DNA of 64,000 nt from Adineta ricciae (Eukaryota > Rotifera > Eurotatoria > Adinetida > Adinetidae), in the NCBI GenBank assembly GCA_905250025.1, contig CAJNOJ010000353.1, positions 1-64,000 of the forward strand, read 5' to 3'. Numbering within the stretch: the stretch's first letter is position 1; every line of letters starts with the position of its first letter. The notes beneath the pieces are model-generated. The model searched no databases. It was given only the letters and a program-made list of their open reading frames with translations, and had not been told where the DNA came from. This document shows positions 49,631 through 59,109 of the stretch, piece after piece. Both the position numbers and the translations under genes were made by a program.

Positions 49631-51486
49631 ATGCATTCAGCTCTCAGGTTTCGTTATATTCAAATAATTATATGTGACGTACTCATACGAGATTCTAATT
49701 TAGGCCAAAACCTACGATTAAATTACCTCCATCACTGATTCCACCAGCAATCAATCATCATCCACAGCCAATAGTGAAGAGATCTTTTCTCAAACAGAAT
49801 TCTCTTGTCAATGGTAATGGTCACCATAGCACTTGTTCTACAGCGAACAATGCAACGATTGAAAAACTCTATTGGTCATTGGGTTTAATCAGTTCCAAAG
49901 GAAAATATTTAACTGCCGAAACGTTCGGTTGCAAAATCAATGCTAGTAATTATTTTCTAACAAATATTGGAAGAATGGTCTATTTCTTACCTTCTAGCTG
50001 GCACATCGTTGAAACGAAAACAAAAGTGGACGATTATCTATAATATTCCAAATGATTGTGTTTATCTCCAATCGCCATTGAATCGTTATTTATCAACTGA
50101 TAAATATGGTCGATTAAAATGTGATATGCACGATATCGATGATGATTGTCGTTTTCAACTTGAATACAATCGAGATGGACAATGGGCTCTGAAATCTGTT
50201 ACGTATGGTATGTACTTAGGCGGTGATAACGATCAATTGCACTGCTTTAGTAAAACACCAGAATGGTGGTCACCTCATTTAGCTCTCCATCCACAGGTAT
50301 AAACATTTCTTTGTATTGTTCATATTCAAGAGAAATTCTCGTCTTTTTTTTGTTTAGATTAATCTGAAACACGTACTTCGAAAACGTTACGCTAAGTTAG
50401 AAGATGATGAGATTCATATCGATGAAATTATTCCCTGGGGTAGCGATGCGATCATTGCTGTTGAATATCTCAATGATCATTACTGTATTCGTTCGAGTAA
50501 CGGGTACTATTTCCACAAAGATGGCAAATTATCGACCGAACAAACAGAAGAAACATTATTCACGATTGAACTTCATAAAGGATACATCACATTCAAAGAT
50601 TGTGATGGCTGCTATCTCACAGCTATCGGTCCACTAGGCATCATGACAACAAGAAATCGAACAGCTGGCAAAGATGAGCAATTTCTCTTAGAAGAAAGTA
50701 AACTACAAATATGCTTAGTGGCACCCAATGGTAAACTTGTTTCGATCAAACAAGGAATTGATCTATCGGCGAATCAATACGAACGTGATCAGAGTAGTAT
50801 ATTTCAATTAGAATATGACGATGATTTACAAGCTTATCAGATTCGAACCTATGACAATAAATATTGGACGATCGGAGGACTGAGTATACAAGCAACAGCG
50901 GAAAAAAAGTAAGACGACGAAGAATTTCGTGACGAGTTCTAATTGACTGATCAAATTTAGGTCAGTAGAGACAAGTTTTCATATACAATCTGTCGGCCAC
51001 GGACACGTCACATTTCAAGCATCAAACGGCAAATTTATTGTTCCACACGCTTCTGGAAATATGCGTGCTGTTTCCGATCAAAACAGTTTACCTGATGCTT
51101 ATTTTCTGCTGAAATTCATCAATCGACCATTTTGTGTATTTAAATGCGATTTTGGTCATGTTGGTTACCGGAACAAACAATCACGTGTTCTCGAGTGTAA
51201 CAAAGCTCTGTTCACATTATTTACATTAGAAGAAGCAGCTGAAGAAACTCATAGCGAAGGAGTTGTTTATTTGAAAGGTTCCGATGGTCTCTATTGGGAA
51301 ATATCAAATGATTTGAATATTAGTGTCAGTGGTTGTGAACCATCGAAATTTTCATTAGAATTATGTTGGTCATCATCTCGCGTCGTTATTAAAGCACCAA
51401 ATGGAATGTATTTACGCGCTGAACAAAGTGGAAGTATCCAAGCGATATGTCAAAATAGTCGACAAGCAACACAATGGGAGTTTTAG
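49631..51486 (+). CDS. FSCN1: Fascin (actin-bundling protein)
   Basis: Cross-links actin filaments in filopodia. Five exons close in phase to 544 residues: 49631-49647, 49704-49945, 49998-50296, 50358-50908, 50961-51486. Four beta-trefoil domains are visible. Trefoil 1 begins WSLGLISSKGKYLTAETFG and continues NATGTSLKRKQKW, which keeps the serine before the basic cluster that protein kinase C phosphorylates in human fascin (S39). Trefoil 2 begins at HPQINLKHVLRKRYAKL and includes ITFKDCDGCYLTAIGP. Trefoil 3 has QGIDLSANQYERD and YDNKYWTIGG; trefoil 4 has ASNGKFI and FINRPFCVFKCDFGHVGYR, ending in QWEF. An N-terminal extension of about 50 residues (Pro/Ser/Asn-rich) precedes trefoil 1. The 17-nt first coding exon is the weakest part of the model: its donor is GTTTCG. 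Confidence 0.93.
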
Positions 51487-52199
51487 TTGAATAATTCCCT
51501 TTCGTTGTTCATCTCTCGCTTTTTTTTTATTCATTCTTCTCAACACAATTAACCATCTATTATGATCCTCAGGTCAATACAACGCTGTTATTGTGTATGT
51601 GTATGCGAAAAGATAGATGTATGAGAGAATTTTGTTTGCATAAGTCTCATCATTCAGAGTGAAAGAGAAGCATGAATTGTTGTTGACATTTTGTCTTGTT
51701 CTGCAGAAAAGAAAGGATATGTTTTGTTGTTTTTTTTATCTTGACTGTGAAAATAATCTAGAAGTGTAGTTGATTTAGCAATGACCCCGTTGGTAGTGTT
51801 CATATTTATATTTTCTCCCTTTTTTTATGGTGATTTATGTATGAGAAAATGAATATCTGGAAATTTGAACTGTTTCTTAAGCAGTAGGAAACAAATGGCA
51901 GAATATCTTATCTCTTGAAGAATGAAAGCACGCCTCAGTTCAACTAATCGGATACATCGAATGTGTCATGCTTTCTCACGATCCGATCTGATTCGATATT
52001 CAATGATCAACGATATAAATATATTTTATCTATCGAATTATTTCTTCATGCGATTATGCCTACTCTTAGTAATAACTTCATCTTCGAATTATCTGCCATT
52101 AAAAAAATCGTTTTTTTTTTCTATAAAAATAACATTTTTTCCATTCAAGCACACACACACACACACATTTAGTTGTTAATTCTATAAAAAAAAACTTCT
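51487..52199. other. Convergent intergenic region after fascin
   Basis: 713 bp, T-rich, with a (CA)n tract at 52150-52166 next to the end of the minus-strand gene. No gene seen. Confidence 0.6.
52150..52166. repeat. (CA)n microsatellite
   Basis: Short CA repeat in the 3' flank of the minus-strand type II membrane protein gene. Confidence 0.8.
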
Positions 52200-53411
52200 T
52201 CATGTAAAGACTTCTCGACGTGTGACATTGGCCGCTAATGAACGTAGAGCATCTAAAGTCAGTACTTTTGATTGTAAAGCCATCAGCGTTGCGTATTCTC
52301 GTGCGACATAAATATTAAATGGTTCTTTGTCATAACCATCATAAGCATTTTGACGAAACATTCGTTCGGAAAACAAACTTGTCGAATGTGCGTAACATTT
52401 CAAATGATAAATATACGTACGATATGTTGTCAATGTGGAATCACAAGGTATGTCAACTTGTTTTTCGGTGAATAGAAAACGTGTTTGTAAAGCTTCGATA
52501 GTTGATGCGTAGTCAATCGAAGAGCTTTTCGATTCAATTCTTGGATCTTTTAATGTTTTCAATAGTGTCGAAACGAATTCATAAACTTGTTCAGTTTGAC
52601 CATAAAATGTGGAATAATCCGGTGATGTACCAAGAATAAACGCACATTTTACTGGAATGTATTTTCCAAATTGTGTTGTCAAGAACGTATTCATCGTTGT
52701 GACCATAAGAATATCGTACAAAGTTTCGTTCGTTCTCAATCGACTGATATAAGAATGAACAGCGAATAGGCGATCAACGTTGTCACTTAGCTCTCCAGCA
52801 CGATTGAGCATTGGGGAGATTTTCAGATAGTTTTCACGTTCTTTTTGTGTTCGTTCAGAATATAATTGATGTTGAACAAGAATACATCGTGAGATTTGCC
52901 GACGAGATGTGCGTTCGTTTTCCGATCGACAATTCAGATGTTCCAACAATTGTTGGGTCTCGTTGTCGAACTCTTTATCAATAAGAATGATCAGATCCGT
53001 GCGCCATCGATCGAGCGTAAACATTTCCGATTCGATCCAACTACGATAGAGCCAACGGAATTGTACGAAGTAATATCTCGCTCTCAGCGATGGGAAACGA
53101 ACGATCACGCCGCGCACAACCGAACGTGTACGATAATGGTCGATAGTCAACGCTTTATCTCGACATTCTATTAATGATCTATCCACCTCTTTCGTCGTCA
53201 CAGTCGTAGTTGAGGTCGTCTTTTTTGTTACTATTGGATACTTACGAGCGACTTCGAAAGTGATAAACTGACTATCTATATCTGGATGCTCGGATAATCC
53301 ATTATCATTCCAATGATACGATGGAGTGTAAAAGTGAAGTAGAAAAACTAGAAAGACGAGCGCTGCGGCTCCGTAGACTAGCAAAGACGAGACAGTTTTT
53401 AAACGAAACAT
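52200..53411 (-). CDS. Single-exon type II membrane protein, glycosyltransferase-like, family not named
   Basis: Intronless gene for 403 residues. The N-terminus has a short cytoplasmic part (MFRLKTVSS) and one signal anchor of about 20 residues (LLVYGAAALVFLVFLLHFY), then a Thr-rich stem (TKKTTSTTTVTT) and a soluble domain. This is the layout of Golgi glycosyltransferases. The lumenal part starts RGVIVRFPSLRARYYFVQFR with WLYRSWIE, then RWRTDLIILID, and later CAFILGTSPDYSTFYGQTEQ. These fit an alpha/beta fold that acts on a nucleotide sugar, but I see no clear DxD motif and cannot assign a known family with confidence; it may belong to one of the DUFs of animal Golgi proteins. The region before it (53412-54228) is shared with a divergent gene. 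Confidence 0.75.
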   Translation of the reverse strand: MFRLKTVSSLLVYGAAALVFLVFLLHFYTPSYHWNDNGLSEHPDIDSQFITFEVARKYPIVTKKTTSTTTVTTKEVDRSLIECRDKALTIDHYRTRSVVRGVIVRFPSLRARYYFVQFRWLYRSWIESEMFTLDRWRTDLIILIDKEFDNETQQLLEHLNCRSENERTSRRQISRCILVQHQLYSERTQKERENYLKISPMLNRAGELSDNVDRLFAVHSYISRLRTNETLYDILMVTTMNTFLTTQFGKYIPVKCAFILGTSPDYSTFYGQTEQVYEFVSTLLKTLKDPRIESKSSSIDYASTIEALQTRFLFTEKQVDIPCDSTLTTYRTYIYHLKCYAHSTSLFSERMFRQNAYDGYDKEPFNIYVAREYATLMALQSKVLTLDALRSLAANVTRREVFT

Positions 53412-54228
53412 AATGAGTAAAGGTAAGAGCAGTGAAAAAAGTGTGACCGAAAAAATGCGGCCTTCGTTCTGTTCTGTTTCTTCTACAGGAATATTTATTG
53501 ATCCGTCTAGTTATAGAAACAGAACGTCAAAGAAAAAATAATAAACGATTCATTTGAAAAGTGTGTTTTAGCGACTACCATCTATCCGCTGAAAGCTACT
53601 TACCCTAAAGAATCTATTTTACACATTGAAAACTGATATGCGTAAACGTTTCTGATTGCATCATACAATAATTTTTATTAAAATATCTTACATGACGATG
53701 GAAATTTGACTTATTTCATTTCCTTTCATGAAAAAAGATTCTCTATCTTTAGTCGACTTATGTTAAGCTCATTTTTTCTCTTTAATATTCTAAATGCCAT
53801 GAATTTGTAACACTCGACTGTTTTCTTTTATGAAATGTAAACGCGGAAATGTCCAATAAAACTTTTTACGTCTCGCGTGATACGGAAAATGCTTTTTAGA
53901 ATTGATAAATTCACGCTGACAGGTATCGTTGTTTAGAAACAAGCTCGACTAAATTTCACATACTATTTTACATCTATGTACATTGAGATTATTCAAGAAA
54001 TAGATAACGAGCATAGTACAACACAATACTCAAAATTATTTTTTATCATTTTTGTGTCAATTGTAGTTCAATGAACGAAAGCGACATCTGCCTAACGTCC
54101 TTCGTTAATCTGCTTCGATATTGGTTAGATTATTTTCCATTTGAAAAAATCTATTAAAAACGAAGCAAACTGATGATCTTTGACATTGTTGAGCCGATTT
54201 CCATAGACGTTTCTGAATTTGGTTTCTC
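53412..54228. other. Divergent promoter region
   Basis: 817 bp between the minus-strand type II membrane protein gene and the plus-strand Cys/His-rich gene. AT-rich without coding text; probably promoters for both. Confidence 0.55.
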
Positions 54229-55687
54229 ATGTCATCTGATGTGATCGTTTGTAGTGAAACAAGTTGTTCCAGTACTGATACATTTTTATGTGTGAAACAT
54301 TGTCAACGATATATTTGTTTTGAACATTTGCAAGAGCATCACCGTTTGTATGAAAAAGAAAAAAACGATTTACCGAAAGAACTGCGTCGACAAGTTCAAC
54401 AACGATTCGTCCTTTACAATAGACTGATCGATGAAACAAAACTAGATGAACAAGAAAAACGGGATATTGAAATAGCATGTACAGAAATCCAACGCACATA
54501 TAAACAACGTCGACGTGATCATCTTCAATTACACTCAGAAGGAGCATCGCTCTTAGAATCCTCGTCGACTACACAAGATCTCCAAGCATATTTAGATAAA
54601 TTACACGTAGCTATTGAACGTGAACAACAGCGAGAACGTGTCTACGCCAATTCAGATGCACCAACGAATATTAAAGTTGAACCAGACGAATTCATGGATA
54701 GTGAGAATATTCATTCTAACCATATTATTCCTATTTCATGTAAATAGCGCGCCGATGTATCAATAATTTGCATTGAAATTCTTTGTATATGTTTAGTATC
54801 GAAGAGTGGAAGTCTATCGACGGAAAACAAAGACAATAAATCTGACGAGTAAATCACAATTATTCATATTGATAGGAAAGTTTTCTTCTGCTCTGTTTTA
54901 TAGTTTATCCGGCGAAGAAGCTGGACGAAGCGAGATAAATTCCAGTGATATTGACGATGCTGATTCGGTAAGAAGACTAGCCATTGATGAGTTGAGTCGT
55001 AATTTTCGATTCATTTAGGAAAATGATGATCATCGTGCAAATTCATCGAATCGTCGATCATTTTCATCGGCAAATTTGAATCAATCCGTGACGATTTATC
55101 GTGGAGCTTGTCCATTGACACGTGTCGGTCTGTTTGGCATTCTTCCAATTCACAACATTCGATTATGCGAAGGAAAACCAAGTTGTCTCTATAATCATCT
55201 ACAAAGTTTTCATCATATGACAGCTCGAAGTGCGTACAAAGTTTGCAAAGCCGTTTTGAAGCAACGTGATCCTGTCGTAACCGTCCTGTTCAGTTCGCAA
55301 GATGTTTTATACAACAAGAATTTTCACATTGCTTGTCCGTTCAATCAAGATTCGAGAAATCTGTTCGATTGTCAACCGAAATATATCGTGAAAGCACCAT
55401 GCTCGTCGATTATCTCACGTTTAGATATGCCACGACACTTACGTGACGTTCACCATGTCTATCGAGCAAGCGCGTTGAAGATTGTTGCTGAAATGCGACG
55501 CTGTGCAAAGAATTCAAGTAAAAATCATCCTATCCAGTTGAATCGGAATCTGTTTGCAAAAGATGAAAATATCATTGAACTAATTAACGATAAATCTAAT
55601 TCACGAGTAATGAATAATACTTTCATTCGTACTAGATCTGACACTTCGATATTTCAGGTTTCTAAACAAGCAAAACGACACAAGTAA
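54229..55687 (+). CDS. Unrecognised Cys/His-rich protein with B-box-like N-terminus
   Basis: Four exons close in phase to 431 residues: 54229-54739, 54797-54848, 54904-54967, 55019-55687. The first 45 residues have CSETSCSSTDTFLC, then VKHCQRYICFEH and HLQEHH, a spacing of Cys and His that resembles a B-box zinc finger. A helical, charged region follows (about residues 45-145), probably a coiled coil, then an acidic disordered linker. The second half has two further Cys/His groups: CEGKPSCLYNHLQSFHH and CPFNQDSRNLFDCQ with PRHLRDVHHVY. These look like degenerate C2H2-type fingers. The ending KQAKRHK is basic. I do not recognise the full family; similar architectures occur as multigene families in bdelloid genomes, which is an inference from memory, not from this sequence. 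Possible role in nucleic-acid or protein binding. Confidence 0.7.
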
Positions 55688-55887
55688 TCGTACGATGCAT
55701 TCATTTTCGTTCAATACTCAGATACGGTCGTGTTACAATTGCTCGATCTTGAATTTCTATGAAATTTTTTCTTTCTTTTTTCTTGTTGTGCATGTCAAAT
55801 TTGTATTTCTTCTCTCCTCAAGTAATGTGATATTCTTCTAGCTTTGTTTACGTATTCAGTGATGATGTAATTTGTTGTTTATATAGT

Positions 55888-55907
55888 TTTTTTTAATTGA
55901 ATTTCAG
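55888..55907 (+). promoter_or_regulatory. Splice-acceptor-like site directly before the F-box start codon
   Basis: A T-rich tract followed by ATTTCAG ends at 55907, and ATG starts at 55908. No upstream coding exon joins it, so it is either the acceptor of a 5' UTR intron or a spliced-leader trans-splice site. Confidence 0.55.
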
Positions 55908-56774
55908 ATGAAATATTGTTCGTCATTTGACAATTTGTCTAATGAGTTACTGTTGGAAATATTTGATTATTTGGACGTTTACGACCTTTTCCAAGGATTC
56001 TTCGATATCAATCAACGACTGAATTGTTTGATTACGGATCGACGTCTTTGTTTTCAAGCAAATATGTTTCAGCTCAGTTCGAAGCAGTTTTCTCTTTATC
56101 AAAATGTTATCCTTCCAAAAATTGGTCAATATATCCGTTATTTATCGATTTCGGACGAGTCGAATCGTCTGCGAATCGCTCTGCAATCGCTTGTATTCGT
56201 AAATTTACAATCAGTTCGATTGTATGATGTTAAACTGAACGAATTAAAACAAGTCTTGAATACTTCCAAACTGAAATCGATCTCGATTGATACAAATTAT
56301 ATTCAAAATGAACAACATTTGTATGAAATTTTCAGAAATTTATTACAAGATCAAGAAGATCTACGGTCGATTGAATGTGATTTCCATACGAACTTGTTCT
56401 TCATCAAAGAAAAATATCGTCCAAGTCAAGTTAGAAGAATTGTTATCAATTGTCCATGTTTTTCAAGTGATTTGATTATTCTGATTTGTCAGTTACCGAA
56501 ATTACGTTATCTAAATGCGAATATCAACGACGATAAACGAGAAGTTATGGATAAAGATGTTGATTATCTATCAGGAAATGAATCGCTTCGTTCATTGACA
56601 CTTCAAATTGAAAATGTTGAACTCGATCGTCTATTACTCATCTTTTCCTTGACAAGCAACGTCCGAGTACTTGAATTGAATGGTACAATCGATTTCGACA
56701 TCAATTATCTACTTGAATTCGAAAGAAATTATACATCATTCCGATGTAATCTCAAACATTATCTTCTTTTTTAG
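55908..56774 (+). CDS. F-box protein with leucine-rich tail
   Basis: Intronless gene for 288 residues. The F-box is at the N-terminus (about residues 6-45): FDNLSNELLLEIFDYLDVYD and LFQGFFDINQRLN. It would bind SKP1 and recruit substrates to an SCF ubiquitin ligase. The remainder contains irregular leucine-rich repeats (VFVNLQSVRLYDVKLNEL, LPKLRYLNANI, NVRVLELNG), a plan common in the large bdelloid F-box family. It is shorter than many relatives, so the repeat region may be truncated. The stop codon TAG (56772-56774) lies two bases before the ATG of PIGO, and no polyadenylation signal is possible between them. Confidence 0.85.
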   Translation: MKYCSSFDNLSNELLLEIFDYLDVYDLFQGFFDINQRLNCLITDRRLCFQANMFQLSSKQFSLYQNVILPKIGQYIRYLSISDESNRLRIALQSLVFVNLQSVRLYDVKLNELKQVLNTSKLKSISIDTNYIQNEQHLYEIFRNLLQDQEDLRSIECDFHTNLFFIKEKYRPSQVRRIVINCPCFSSDLIILICQLPKLRYLNANINDDKREVMDKDVDYLSGNESLRSLTLQIENVELDRLLLIFSLTSNVRVLELNGTIDFDINYLLEFERNYTSFRCNLKHYLLF

Positions 56775-56776
56775 AT
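56756..56776 (+). promoter_or_regulatory. Candidate trans-splice acceptor overlapping the F-box stop codon
   Basis: The pyrimidine tract CTTCTTTTTTAG ends with the AG of the F-box stop codon TAG (56772-56774). The PIGO ATG begins at 56777. A spliced leader joined here would leave a 2-nt 5' UTR. The alternative, a 29-nt cis-intron that fuses the two proteins, is discussed under rejected items. Confidence 0.5.
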
Positions 56777-59077
56777 ATGGATTTCAGATTTTTATCTCTT
56801 CTTGCGTGTTACCTTCTCGGTTTGGCTTTCTTTCTCAATGGATTTCTATTAACGCGCCGTGTTATCTTGGAAAATTCTACTGGTACAATACCATCAACAG
56901 TTCCGCTCGAGTTTAAACAAGTCGTTTTTATTGTTATTGATGCACTTCGTTATGATTTTATCAAGCCAACGAAAAATCTCAAGATAACAAATTACCAAAA
57001 TCAAATGCCGTTCATTCGTGAACTACTCCAAACCCGACCACAACAATCTGTTCTATTGAAACTCTTAGCCGATCCTCCAACCACTACACTTCAACGTTTA
57101 AAGGCTCTAACAACTGGAACATTGCCAACATTTATCGACATATCTTACAATTTCATTGGATACGAAATCGAAGAGGATAATCTCTTAAATCAGCTACAAA
57201 CCAGTGTCTATCAACGAAATATTTCCTTGTTAGGTGATGATACATGGTTGGCACTTTATCCGAACATTCCATTTAAACATTTACATGTTTATCCATCGTT
57301 TGATGTGCATGATTTGGATACAGTTGATAATGGTATCCTTGAACATCTATGGAGAGTTCTCGAAGATACTCGACATGACGAATATTCGTTTGTGATTGCA
57401 CATTTTCTCGGTGTGGATCACTGTGGTCATCGATATGGTCCGTTGCACGCCGAAATGAAACGTAAACTAAATCAAATGGATGATGTGATGCGAAATTTAA
57501 CGAGAAAACTAGATGAGTTTGACTCACCGTCGCTTCTGATGGTGATCGGTGATCATGGAATGACTCAACAAGGTGACCATGGTGGTGATGAGTTAAATGA
57601 AATCGAAACTGCCATGTTTCTCTACACAACGAAAGCCAACTACTTTCCATTAGTGAACACAAACGAACAAGTTGTGTCTCAGATTGATCTCGTTCCAACA
57701 CTCTCGTGGTATCTTCACATATTAGTACCATTTTCGAATGTGGGGATGATGATTACAGATCTGATTCCATTGGAACAACGTTTTCAAGCGATGAAATTAA
57801 ATTTTCAGCAAATGGATGCATACTTAGCCGAGATATCTTTGACATTACCATTATCCGATGATATACAAAACTTACGGGCTAATTTGCATACGATATTCGT
57901 TAACAACAAAGAGCGAAATGCGACTATAGTTGAGAACTTATTCAATGAATTTAAACATAAACTACAAACACATTTTCGTCGTCAATGGTCAACATTTAAT
58001 ATTCCTCGAATTCTTACTGGATTGTTCATCATGCTCATTTCATCGACAATCTTGTTCTTCGTCTACTTCAACGTCTCAAAATATCTCAATGATTATTCCA
58101 ATGTTATCTTTTATATTTTGCTTGCATTCATGTACTTCGCCATATCATTTTCGAATAGTTTTATAATCAATGAAGCAATGTGTCTTTATTTTCTAATTCA
58201 AACAATTGTTTTACTCTCAAATCGACGATTTTACGAAAAACTTCTCCTTTCACTTCTATTATTTCTTTCTCGAGCATTTCTTATCTGTCGTGAAGAACAA
58301 CAACCCTATTGTCTCGATCCCGACTGGCTTCTGTCAAAATCCTTGAATACTTCCGAATATGTTCTTCCATGTTTATCTGCAATTCTTTGGTTTATTATTC
58401 TTTACTTGACACCAAACTATTCCCATCTTTCATATTTAACCATCGTTGCTTATTGGTTCAACATTCCACATACATTACCGATATTCTATCTAAGTATTCT
58501 CGTTCAGATTTGTTTTGTGATCTACAGACCATCTCGTTTCGATACTCTAATTTATTCAATTCTAATCTTTGTTGTTGGCTATCGATTTTCATTCGTGATA
58601 TTTCTGCAATATTTTCTCTATAGAATTCTTTTCGAGACAAGTGGTCAGTCTATACCGTTATTGTTTTCATTACTATCCGACTATTTCTTTTATGCAACTG
58701 GTCATCAACCTGTGATTTCGCAAATCCGTTGGACAGCTGCATTTCCAACGTTAAATTCGCCGATAAACGCTTATCTTTCATTAGTGATGAATTCGTTGAT
58801 TCTTCGTGGAATTTTCGTTCTCATTGAAACCTTTTCCGGTCAGATATTAAATGTGATATTCATTCGAAAAATGCTCCGAAAAACCTCTGATACGACTTTA
58901 TTAAAGCGTGTTTTGATCGTTGATTGTTGTAAATTACTCACAACTTCGTTGAGTGTGTTTCTTTTACGAAGACATTTGATGTTATGGAAGATTTTTTCGC
59001 CGAGATTTTTATTTCAACTCGTAGGATTCGTGATAAAATGTTTAGTTGTTTTTCTAACAATGAAATTAGGAAAATGA
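56777..59077 (+). CDS. PIGO: GPI ethanolamine phosphate transferase 3 (PIG-O)
   Basis: Transfers phosphoethanolamine from phosphatidylethanolamine to the third mannose of the GPI anchor in the endoplasmic reticulum. Intronless, 766 residues (human PIGO 1089). A signal-anchor helix (LLACYLLGLAFFLNGFLL) is followed by the alkaline-phosphatase-type lumenal domain: VVFIVIDALRYDF (metal-binding Asp), TTTLQRLKALTTGTLPTF (nucleophile Thr region), FLGVDHCGHRYGP and IGDHGM with QQGDHGG (metal-binding Asp and His). About ten or more hydrophobic helices fill the C-terminal half, and the family landmark FYATGHQPVISQIRWTAAF is present near residue 640. The protein is shorter than human PIGO, mainly in the membrane half. 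Its ATG follows the F-box stop by 2 bp and its stop precedes AP2S1 by 32 bp. Confidence 0.93.
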   Translation: MDFRFLSLLACYLLGLAFFLNGFLLTRRVILENSTGTIPSTVPLEFKQVVFIVIDALRYDFIKPTKNLKITNYQNQMPFIRELLQTRPQQSVLLKLLADPPTTTLQRLKALTTGTLPTFIDISYNFIGYEIEEDNLLNQLQTSVYQRNISLLGDDTWLALYPNIPFKHLHVYPSFDVHDLDTVDNGILEHLWRVLEDTRHDEYSFVIAHFLGVDHCGHRYGPLHAEMKRKLNQMDDVMRNLTRKLDEFDSPSLLMVIGDHGMTQQGDHGGDELNEIETAMFLYTTKANYFPLVNTNEQVVSQIDLVPTLSWYLHILVPFSNVGMMITDLIPLEQRFQAMKLNFQQMDAYLAEISLTLPLSDDIQNLRANLHTIFVNNKERNATIVENLFNEFKHKLQTHFRRQWSTFNIPRILTGLFIMLISSTILFFVYFNVSKYLNDYSNVIFYILLAFMYFAISFSNSFIINEAMCLYFLIQTIVLLSNRRFYEKLLLSLLLFLSRAFLICREEQQPYCLDPDWLLSKSLNTSEYVLPCLSAILWFIILYLTPNYSHLSYLTIVAYWFNIPHTLPIFYLSILVQICFVIYRPSRFDTLIYSILIFVVGYRFSFVIFLQYFLYRILFETSGQSIPLLFSLLSDYFFYATGHQPVISQIRWTAAFPTLNSPINAYLSLVMNSLILRGIFVLIETFSGQILNVIFIRKMLRKTSDTTLLKRVLIVDCCKLLTTSLSVFLLRRHLMLWKIFSPRFLFQLVGFVIKCLVVFLTMKLGK

Positions 59078-59087
59078 CAAATCGAAT

Positions 59088-59109
59088 TCGCTTTGATTCT
59101 AGATCAACT
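59088..59109 (+). promoter_or_regulatory. Candidate trans-splice acceptor between PIGO and AP2S1
   Basis: The 32-bp spacer between the PIGO stop (59075-59077) and the AP2S1 ATG (59110) contains CTTTGATTCTAG, with AG at 59101-59102, followed by ATCAACT and the ATG. There is no room for a conventional promoter or 3' end in the spacer. Confidence 0.55.

Noticed and set aside
56733-56779. A cis-intron of about 29 nt (GTAATC...TTTTAG) that would fuse the F-box protein in frame to PIGO
   Set aside because: The frame does fit, but 29 nt is far below the 45-70 nt introns seen across the window, and PIGO has its own signal anchor that needs to be near the N-terminus.
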